From: Candidatus Woesearchaeota archaeon
GTDB lineage: Archaea > Nanobdellota > Nanobdellia > Woesearchaeales > JAHWIC01
Assembly: GCA_019322805.1 (NCBI GenBank)
Contig: JAHWIC010000024.1
Span: forward strand, 1 to 22,308
Length of the DNA: 22,308 bases
Reading direction: 5' to 3'
Shown: positions 1 to 8,500 of the stretch, in pieces
How positions within the stretch are numbered: the first letter of the stretch is position 1
Layout of the letters: each line of letters starts with the position of its first letter
Program-made: the position numbers and the translations under genes
Notes under the pieces: model-generated
What the model saw: only the letters and a program-made list of their open reading frames with translations
Told to the model about the DNA's origin: nothing
Database searches by the model: none

Positions 1-30
1 TACCAAAAAATGCGCAATAGAGGTGAATAA
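1..30 (+). CDS. Possible C-terminal tail of an upstream gene (partial)
   Basis: Frame 1 reads YQKMRNRGE and then TAA at 28-30, overlapping the Shine-Dalgarno of the next gene. The junction aggtgaataaaatg is identical to the one between the first two complete genes (1162-1175), where the upstream gene also ends in Gly-Glu-stop. That similarity is the only reason to favour this frame. Another frame ends at TAG 18-20 and is an equal alternative on length alone. No function can be assigned from nine residues. Confidence 0.3.
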   Translation, partial: YQKMRNRGE

Positions 31-31
31 A

Positions 32-1171
32 ATGGAACAAATCGATGCTGCAATAATTGGAGCTGGTGTTGTTGGATTAGCAATAGCATCAGAAGTTGCT
101 AAAGATGGAAGGGAAGTATATGTTTTGGAAAAGCATGAAACCTTTGGAAGAGAAACAAGCGACAGAAACAGTGAGGTTATACATGCAGGAGTTTATTATG
201 ATGACTCAACAAGGCTAAAAGGAGAGTTAGATGTAGAAGGCAAACACTTGATTTATGAGATTAGTGAGAAACATGGTGTGCCTGCTAAAAGGCTTGGTAA
301 ATTATTGGTCGCTACAGAAGAAAGCGAGCTTCCTGAGCTGGAAAAGATTCTGAAAGCTGGAAGAGCATTTGGAGTTACAGATCTTGTTGAGCTTGACAGA
401 AAACAAATCAAGGAAATGGAGCCAAATGTCGAGGCTGTTGCAGCTGTTTATTCTCCGTCTACCGGGATAGTGAGTGCGCATGATTTAATGAAATATTTTA
501 TCAAAAAGGCAACAGCTGCTGCTGGAATTAATCCCATACTCTACGAATCAGAGGTTGTTGGCATAGATAAACTAGCTAATGGCTATAAGGTTACTATCCA
601 AGATTCAAATGGGAATCAAGAAACTATTGGCGCAAGGGTTGTGGTTAATTCTGCAGGCCTTGGCTCTGATAAGATAGCAGAGTTAGCTGGAATTGATGCT
701 GATGCTGCTGGCTACAGGCTGCATTACTGCAAGGGAAGATATTTCAGCCTTAGCTATAGGCATAGGGGAAAGGTAAGCAGATTAGTTTATCCTGTTCCAG
801 GCCATGCAGGAAAAGGCATTCACATCACCTTAGATTTGGGCGGTGGAATGAAACTAGGGCCGGATACAGAGTATATCCCCAGGCACATTGATTACACTGT
901 GGATCCTGCACTTCAAAAGAAATTCTACGAAGCAACCAAACCATTCCTGCCATTTATAGAATATGATGACTTGCAGCCAGACCAGGCAGGCATAAGGCCA
1001 AAGCTATTCGGACCAGGACAGCCAAAAAGAGATTTTGTAATCCGGGAAGAAAGCGCAAGGGGTTTGCCTGGCCTAATCAACCTGATTGGTATAGAGTCGC
1101 CTGGATTAACTGCTTCTCCTGCGATTGGAAGGTATGTTGGTAAGATGGTAGATGAGGTTCTAGGTGAATAA
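32..1171 (+). CDS. lhgO: FAD-dependent oxidoreductase of the L-2-hydroxyglutarate oxidase (LhgO/DAO) family
   Basis: A 379-residue flavoprotein, full length for the family. The N-terminal Rossmann motif IIGAGVVGLA (residues 8-17) binds the FAD ADP moiety and is followed by an acidic VLEK strand end. TSDRNSEVIHAGVYY (about 43-57) is the family signature around the flavin. YCKGRYFSL, YPVPGHAGKGIHITLDL and the C-terminal LINLIGIESPGLTASPAIG segment are typical of LhgO-like oxidases, which oxidise L-2-hydroxyglutarate or related 2-hydroxy acids to 2-keto acids. The exact substrate here is inferred. I chose ATG 32 because AGGTG at 21-25 sits correctly before it and homology begins at once; the in-frame GTG at 23 lies within that ribosome site. 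The next gene starts one base after its stop, so the two are very likely co-transcribed and translationally coupled. Confidence 0.85.
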   Translation: MEQIDAAIIGAGVVGLAIASEVAKDGREVYVLEKHETFGRETSDRNSEVIHAGVYYDDSTRLKGELDVEGKHLIYEISEKHGVPAKRLGKLLVATEESELPELEKILKAGRAFGVTDLVELDRKQIKEMEPNVEAVAAVYSPSTGIVSAHDLMKYFIKKATAAAGINPILYESEVVGIDKLANGYKVTIQDSNGNQETIGARVVVNSAGLGSDKIAELAGIDADAAGYRLHYCKGRYFSLSYRHRGKVSRLVYPVPGHAGKGIHITLDLGGGMKLGPDTEYIPRHIDYTVDPALQKKFYEATKPFLPFIEYDDLQPDQAGIRPKLFGPGQPKRDFVIREESARGLPGLINLIGIESPGLTASPAIGRYVGKMVDEVLGE

Positions 1172-1172
1172 A

Positions 1173-2333
1173 ATGCCAGAAGAAAAACGAGACATTGCAA
1201 ATGACCCCATGTATGCTATAACAACAAGAATAATCTTGAAGGATCAGCATGCTTACCTGCTTTCAGCTGTAACCGATTTCCTAAAGCAAAGGGAATCGCC
1301 TAAGTCTCTGTTAGTTCTAGGACCAGGCTCAGAAGTACTGCCATTTTCAGACCATTTAGATGGCTTAGTAGCTGCTTTAGGCAACGGCAATATGGCTCTT
1401 GTTGACTATAACCCAAAGATACGCAAGGATGCAAAAGCATATCTGACAAAGAGGGGATTTTTTGATAAAGGAAAATTTACCCTAGAGGATGTTGCTGATT
1501 CTGATGAACTTGATCTAAGAACTATTGGAGAAAAGAAATTAGTGATAAGACAGGGAGATGTTGGCAATAGACTGCAATTTGCTGATAACAGTGTTTCAAT
1601 TATTGATGCTAATCTTTGCATACATCACGCAACACCAAGAGAGTATGATTTAGAAAAAGTGTTAAGTGAAATCTATAGGGTTCTTGAACATGGAGGATTA
1701 TTCCATTACGGAACTGGAAACGTTGATATGAAGTATAGTGAGAAAAAGATTGACAAGATTTTGAAGGACGCAAGAGAGTTCTTTGGTTATGGTGTTGAGT
1801 TCCATGATAGAAGGGACGAAGCTAATGCCAGTCAATCCCAGGTCTATAGTGACGTAAACGCTATAGACGCTGAAAGTGAGACTAAACAATATACTTTAGT
1901 TGACATAAACAATCAGGGAACTGTTAGAATAAGGATAGAGCACAACAAAGCAGAGGAATTCTTAGAATTTCTAAATAAACAAGGCTATAAGCAGGTGACT
2001 TACCTTAACGGCAATGTATTCTTGCCATTAATTGACCCTGAGATTCAAGAAGACCGCATGAGTCATATAGGGTCTGTTAACAAATTCTATGATGCTATTG
2101 CATTAAGAGCCCTGTTTGGTTTTAGCGACAGGCCTGGCATAGTAAATGGGATACTTTCAGCCTCTGGAGCTGAAAGAAATAATGCACTAAGAGGTGTAGT
2201 TGAATATTATACTGGAAGAGATACTGTCTTGAAGATTTTAGACAAGGTTGGCTTCAAACAAATACAGGTTAAGATTCACCCAACAGAGCCGTTCTATAAT
2301 ATTACTGCGTACAAAGAAGTATCAAATGAATAG
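1173..2333 (+). CDS. Class I SAM-dependent methyltransferase, unknown substrate
   Basis: A 386-residue protein with a Rossmann-type methyltransferase core. LLVLGPGSEVLPF (about 46-58) is motif I that binds SAM. ALVDYNP gives the acidic residue expected at the end of strand 2. SVSIIDANLCIHHA followed by EIYRVLEHGGLFHYGTG corresponds to motifs II and III. After about residue 185 there is an insert of roughly 140 residues, before a last pair of strands (VGFKQIQVKIHPTEPFYNITAYK), so the protein is longer than a minimal methyltransferase. ATG 1173 is preferred over the GTG at 1164, which falls in the AGGTG ribosome site overlapping the end of the previous gene. It lies between an LhgO-type oxidase and a 70-residue protein in one apparent operon, but the methyl acceptor cannot be read from sequence. 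Confidence 0.72.
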   Translation: MPEEKRDIANDPMYAITTRIILKDQHAYLLSAVTDFLKQRESPKSLLVLGPGSEVLPFSDHLDGLVAALGNGNMALVDYNPKIRKDAKAYLTKRGFFDKGKFTLEDVADSDELDLRTIGEKKLVIRQGDVGNRLQFADNSVSIIDANLCIHHATPREYDLEKVLSEIYRVLEHGGLFHYGTGNVDMKYSEKKIDKILKDAREFFGYGVEFHDRRDEANASQSQVYSDVNAIDAESETKQYTLVDINNQGTVRIRIEHNKAEEFLEFLNKQGYKQVTYLNGNVFLPLIDPEIQEDRMSHIGSVNKFYDAIALRALFGFSDRPGIVNGILSASGAERNNALRGVVEYYTGRDTVLKILDKVGFKQIQVKIHPTEPFYNITAYKEVSNE

Positions 2334-2345
2334 GAGGTAAACAAA

Positions 2346-2558
2346 ATGGAAGACCTATATGTGGCAAATACGGCATCAGCAGTGGTTCCAGGTAGTAATC
2401 CAGTTGTAGACAAAGGTTATGCACCTATGCAAGAAAACTATAAGCCAGCACACAGCCCAATCCTGGATGTAGGAAAGGTTGGAGACACAGAGATGGCCAT
2501 AGACATGAGGAGTGGTGACAAGCCAGTTGCTAAGACCTTGTTATACAAAGACCTATGA
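2346..2558 (+). CDS. Unrecognised 70-residue protein, last gene of the oxidase-methyltransferase operon
   Basis: I do not recognise this protein. It is supported by a strong GGAGGT ribosome site at 2333-2338 with good spacing to ATG 2346, a position 12 bases after the methyltransferase stop, and a stop only 6 bases before the convergent stop of the giant gene. It has no Cys, no membrane segment and no Lys/Arg-rich tract. It is rich in Pro, Gly, Val, Asp and Ala, with short extended-looking stretches such as SNPVVDKGYAPMQENYKPAH, and looks partly disordered. It could be a binding partner or substrate of the two enzymes, which is speculation from position only. Confidence 0.6.
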   Translation: MEDLYVANTASAVVPGSNPVVDKGYAPMQENYKPAHSPILDVGKVGDTEMAIDMRSGDKPVAKTLLYKDL

Positions 2559-2564
2559 GACGAA

Positions 2565-5500
2565 TTATGAAATCATAACTGGAATAGTTACCTGATTATT
2601 TGTTTCATCACGTTCCTCAATGGCATTGTTATAATCAACAGTAAATACTGGATTATAGGTTCCAGCAGAAGTATACTTAACAGCAGGATAAATATCAACT
2701 GTTTTTCCAGCCTCTAAGTCAAAAGGACCATAGCTAGGATTATCTTCTGCAGAGTCAGTATCAAACAGCCAATAGGCATCACTGGCAATAAAATCACCAA
2801 TATTTTCTATAATTATTTGGAATGTTGTCCAAGAGCCTGCTGTTGGAGCTGGTGTAAGCACCTGAGATGATTTTATTATAAGGTCAGGCAGCAATACATC
2901 CAATACTGTTATTGTTACTGTTTGTGTGTCAGTTTCGCCATTGCCGTCATCAACTGTTACATCAAGATTATAAATCCCTGCATCTGCATAAGTTGTCTGC
3001 CATTCTCCCAAAGCATTTAACGGGCTTTCAAATGAATAAGTCAAGGTATCATTATCCGGGTCTACTGCCAAAGGTACAACCTGCACTAATTCAGTTTCAT
3101 TAACTGTTATGTCTGGCATTGGGTCTAGCGCAGGAGCGTCATTCAGATTATTAACTGTTAGATCAAATGAAGCAGAAACCCCATTGCAGTACAAGGTAAC
3201 TGGCTCTGTCCCATACCAGTTTTGCTCCATATTCATTATCTTAAGGTCATTTCCATCAAAGTATAAGTCATAATGAGCATGTGGTGGTGTGATTGTAATA
3301 AATATCGGAGTGTCTATGTCAGTGCATTCTGTTTTTAGTCCAGCATAAATCATTGTTCCATCTGCAGAATCCTCATCGACATTCTTATCTGATAAAGCAT
3401 TCCACACAGCAGGATCATCCACATCAATGCAAGCGCCTTCATCGCAGGTATCTACACAGATTTCTCTTGGCTGGCCAACATCAGTATAAGTGCATGCTGA
3501 AGAAGGTGTTGCTGGATTAACACATGACCAGTTTCTCCATGTATCCCAGACATCATCTACACTGCAGTAAGTGTTGTTCAGCCACTCATCCTCATCACAA
3601 TATCCATCATCATAACATTCAATTAATTCGTCCATTGGCTGCCATGCAAGGCCTGCCAGATTCCAACTAATGAAATCAAAACTATCCAGTATTGTGCCAT
3701 TATTTGTTAGTTTATATAAGGTGTCATCAAGAGCCCATAAATATGTTCCATCCCAGGTTAAGCCTCTTACATTACCGCTTGGAGAATCAAAACTATCTAC
3801 TATTGTTCCTGTTGTTGTTAGTTTGTAGATTTTATCAGCACTGGTATCAGAATTCCACAGGTAGGTTCCATCCCAGGTTAAACCCCATTGGAAAATACCT
3901 GGAGGGTTAAAACTGAACATTGGCGTGCCATCGGCTACCGATACTCTGTATATCTTATCGTTATTACGATCACCATTCCATAAATAAGAGTTATAATAAG
4001 CTAAGTCCACTGGATAGGGAGGGTTAGGGTTACCAGGAGCATTAAAACTGTGTACTGCTGTGCCATTTGTTGTTAGTTTGTAGATTTTATTACTCATCCT
4101 ATCAGAATTCCACAGATAAGCTCCATCCCACGTTAGACCAGTTGGATTAGGTCCTGGAGAATCAAAACTACCTACAACTGTGCCATTTATCATTAGTTTG
4201 TATATTATATCATCGCCATAATCAGCAATCCAGAAGTAGCCATCATTTTTACACATACCATTTTCGCAAATACCGAGGCATGTTTCTTTTATCCGGGTAT
4301 TATCTGAGTAAGAGCATGAAGATGAATGTGCTGCTGGATTATTGCATGTATAAGTCCTGTAGGTATTCCATACATCACCTGCATTGCAGTAGTCAGAAAC
4401 AATCCATCCGTCTGTTCCGCAGTCTGCGGTATCGTAACATTCAATTATCTCAGACAATGGTTGCCATGTCAAGCCATAAGGCTTAGTGCCGGGAGCATCA
4501 AACGTGCCTACTACTGTGCCGTCTGTTGTTAGTTTGTAGATTTTATAAGTGATTACATCAGCATTCCACAAATAGGTTCCATCATAGGTTAAAGAATATG
4601 GAGAAGGGCCTGGAGAATCAAAAGAGTCTAGCACTACACCATCCGTGGTTAGTTTGTAGATTTTATTAGTGCTTGAATCAACATGCCATAGATTTGTGCC
4701 ATCCCAGGCTAAACCTCTTGGAATAGCGCCAGGAGAATCAAAACTACTTTGTTGTCCACAGCCAGTTAGTTTATATATTTTATCAGCAACTGAATCAGCA
4801 CTCCATAGGTAGGTTCCATCCGAGGTTAAACCTGATGGGTAAGAGCTAGGCGCGTAACAATTCGTTATAACCTCGCCATTAGTCTTCATCTTATACATTT
4901 TTTTATCAGTACTTTGGTCAAGATACCATAGATAAGTTCCATCCCAGGCTAAACCTGTAGGAAGAGAGTCAGGAGCATCAAAGCTGTCTATTATTGTGCC
5001 ATTTGGCATTAATTTGTAGATTTTATCAGTATTAGCATCAGCATTCCATAAATAGCCTTCATTTTTGCAGACACCATTTTCGCAGGTATCTACGCAGGTT
5101 TCTATTAACTGAGCATTATCTGTGTAAGAGCATGAAGATGAAGGTGTTCCAGGATTAACGCATGTCCAGTCTCTAAACGTATCCCAAACATTACCTCCAT
5201 TGCAATATGCATTAAGCCAGCTGTCTGGTTCGCAATAACTATCATCATAACATTCAACTAGCTCAGACATTCGCTGCCAAGCTAAACCACTGGAAGAAGC
5301 ATCAGGAGCATCAAAACTTTGCAGTACTTCACCGCTAGTTGTTAACACATAAATCTTATCAGTATCAAGATCAGTATGCCATAAATATGTTCCGTCCCAG
5401 GTTAAACCCCAAGGTGTAGGGCCCGGAGAATCAAAGCTGTCTATTACTATGCCGGTTGTTGTTAGTTTGTAAATCGTATCATTAGTGTAATCAGCATTCC

Positions 5501-8500
5501 ATAAATAGATACCGTCCCAGGTTAAACCTGTCGGAGAAGTTCCAGGTGAATCAAAGCTGCCTAGTACTGTGCCTGTTGTTGTTAGTTTGTAGATTTTCTT
5601 ATCAGATGAGTCTGCATTCCACAGGTAAGTTCCGTCCCAGGCTAAGCCTTTTGGGTTAATGCCAGGAGGATTAAAATCATTAACCGCAGTGCCGTTTGTT
5701 GTTAGTTTGTAGATTTTATCTACCACATTAAATATATCAAAATCAGCATTCCACAAATATCCTCCGTCCCAGGCCAGGCCTCCTGGATAGTTGTATGGAG
5801 AATCAAAGCTGTCTACTATTGTGCCTGTTGTTGTTAGTTTATAGATTTTCTTCCCAGAGTAACCAACAACCCATAGAAAACCATCATTTTTACACATACC
5901 AGACTCACAGGTCTCTGCACAGTCTAACTTTAACTGACCATTATCTAAATAAGAGCATGAGGCTGAGGCTGTTCCTGGGTTGTTGCAGGTCCATGTTCTC
6001 CAGGTGTTCCAGACATCATCTGCATTGCAGTAATCAGAGCCAACCCAATTATCAGTGCCGCATTCTGAGTTGGAATAGCATTCAATACCAACACAACTAC
6101 CTCCTAAGCAAGTATCTGTGCAGGTTTGTTTTAGCTGCGCATTATCTGAGTTTGAGCATGAGGCAGAGGCTGTTCCAGGGTCGGTGCAGGTCCAGGTTCT
6201 CCATGTATCCCAGACATCATCAACATTACAATAATCACTGTTCAGCCAGCCATCTGTTCCGCAGTCTGCATTATTATAACACGCAATATCACAACTTCCT
6301 GCTGTACAAGTACCTGCTCCACAATCCTGTTTTAATTGAGCAGCATCAGAGAAAGAACAAGATGAGGAAGGTGTTCCTGGGTTGTTGCAAGTCCAGGTTC
6401 TCCAGGTGTTCCATACATCATCTGCATTGCAGTAATCAGAGCCAACCCAATTATCAGTGCCGCATTCTGCATTGTTGTAGCATTCAATTTCCTGAGATGC
6501 TGGCTGCCAGGCTAAGCCCTGTGGCGTATTATCAACAGAACCAAAGCTGTCTAAAACAGTTCCATCTGTTGTTATTTTGTAGATTGTGTCAGTAGATTCA
6601 ACAGCAACCCATAAATAAGTTCCATCCCAGGTTAAGCCATCAGGAAAAAGACCAGGGGAATTGAAGCTATCAACGGTTGTGCCTGTTGTTGTTAGCTTGA
6701 ATATTTCATTGAAGCCATCAACATACCACAAATAAGTTCCGTCCCATGCTAAACCTCTTGGGTTAGGGCCGGGAGTATCAAAACTATCCTGTATTGCTCC
6801 TGTTGTTGTCAGCTTGTAGATTTTATCGTCACCAGCATCTGCATTCCACAGATACGTTCCATCCCAGGTTAAACCTGTTGGAGCTGCTCCAGGAGAATTA
6901 AAGCTATCCGCAACACTGCCATCTGAAGTTAGTTTGTAGATTTTATCATCAGTATTATCAGCACACCACAGATATGCTCCATCCCATGTTAAGCCATGAG
7001 GACCATAACCAGGAGAATTGAAGCTATCAACTACTGTGCCGGTTGTTGTTAATTTATAGATTGTGTTATGGTTAAAATCATCGTGCCATAGATATCCCTG
7101 ATTTTGACAAACACCACTTGCACAGGTATCTACACATGTTTCTTTTAATTGAGCATTATCTGAGCTTGAGCATGAGGATGAAGGTGTTCCAGGACTATTG
7201 CAAGTCCAGGTTCTCCAGGTGTTCCATACATCGTCACCATTACAATAGTCAGAAGCTATCCAAGAGTCTGTGCCGCAATCTGCATTATTGTAACAAATAA
7301 TATCACAAGTTCCTGCTGTACAAGTAGCTGCACCACAATCCTGCTTTAACTGAGCATTATCTAAATAAGAGCATGAAGCAGATGCTGTTCCTGGATTGTT
7401 GCAAGTCCAGGTTCTCCAGGTGTTCCATACATCATCTGCATTACAGTAATCAGAGCCAACCCAATTATCAGTGCCGCATTCTGAATCAGAACTACATTCA
7501 ATAATTACGCAACTTCCAGTCTGGCAGGTATCTGGACAGATTTCTTTTGATTGGTTATTATCTGCATAAGAGCATGAGGCTGAGGCTGTTCCTGGATTGT
7601 TGCAAGTCCATGTTCTCCATGCATCCCAAACATCATTGCCATTGCAATAATCGTTGCTTAGCCAGCCATCTGTTCCGCATTCAGCATTATTGTAACATTC
7701 AATGCCAACACAACTGCCACCTGAACAAGTATCTCCACAGGTTTGCTTTAATTGTGCATTATCTGAGCTTGAACATGAGGATGAAGGAGTTCCTGGATTG
7801 CTGCATGTATAAGTTCTCCATGTATTCCAGACATCATCACCATTGCAGTAATCAGAGCCAACCCAGGAGTCTGTTCCGCATTCAGCATTATTGTAACAAT
7901 CGATAGTAACACAGCTGCCACCTTGGCAGGTATCTGGACATGGCTGTCTTAATTGAAAGCTATCCGAATATGTACATGAAGCAGAAGCTGTTCCTGGATT
8001 ATTGCATGTGTGGGTTCTCCAGGTGTTCCAGACATCATCTCCATTGCAATAATTAGAACCAACAAAGCTATCTGTGCCGCAATCTGCATTGTTGTAACAC
8101 ATTATGCCAGCACAACTTCCATTTACACAAGTGTCTGCACATGTTTGTTTTAATTGTGCATTATCTGAGTTTGAGCATGAAGCTGATGGTGTACCAGGAT
8201 TGCTGCATGTATAGGTTCTGTAGGTGTCCCAAACATTATCGCCACTGCAATAATTGCTGTTTAACCAGGCATCTGTGCCGCAGTCTGAATTCGAGCTGCA
8301 TTCAACATACTGGCAGTTAGGATTATCATTAATACAAATCTCATTGCTATTGCAATCATCATATACACTCCAGCCGCCCCATACAAATGAGCCATCACAA
8401 GAAGAGCTGGTGCCGCTGCAATATCTATCAGCAGTTTGAACACCAACATCATCTCCAAGGTTAGTACCGTCAGGACAGCCATAATCTGTTTGAACATCAT

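Noticed and set aside
23..31. GTG start for the first oxidoreductase (and GTG 1164 for the methyltransferase, GTG 9728 for the giant protein)
   Set aside because: The first two GTGs lie within the ribosome-binding sequence itself. In the third case GGGGAG is ideally spaced for the ATG at 9722.
5795..6595. Long plus-strand ORF (266 codons) opposite the giant gene
   Set aside because: It is the complement of the Cys-rich and propeller repeats, with an artificial His/Ser/Leu/Cys composition and no ribosome site or promoter.
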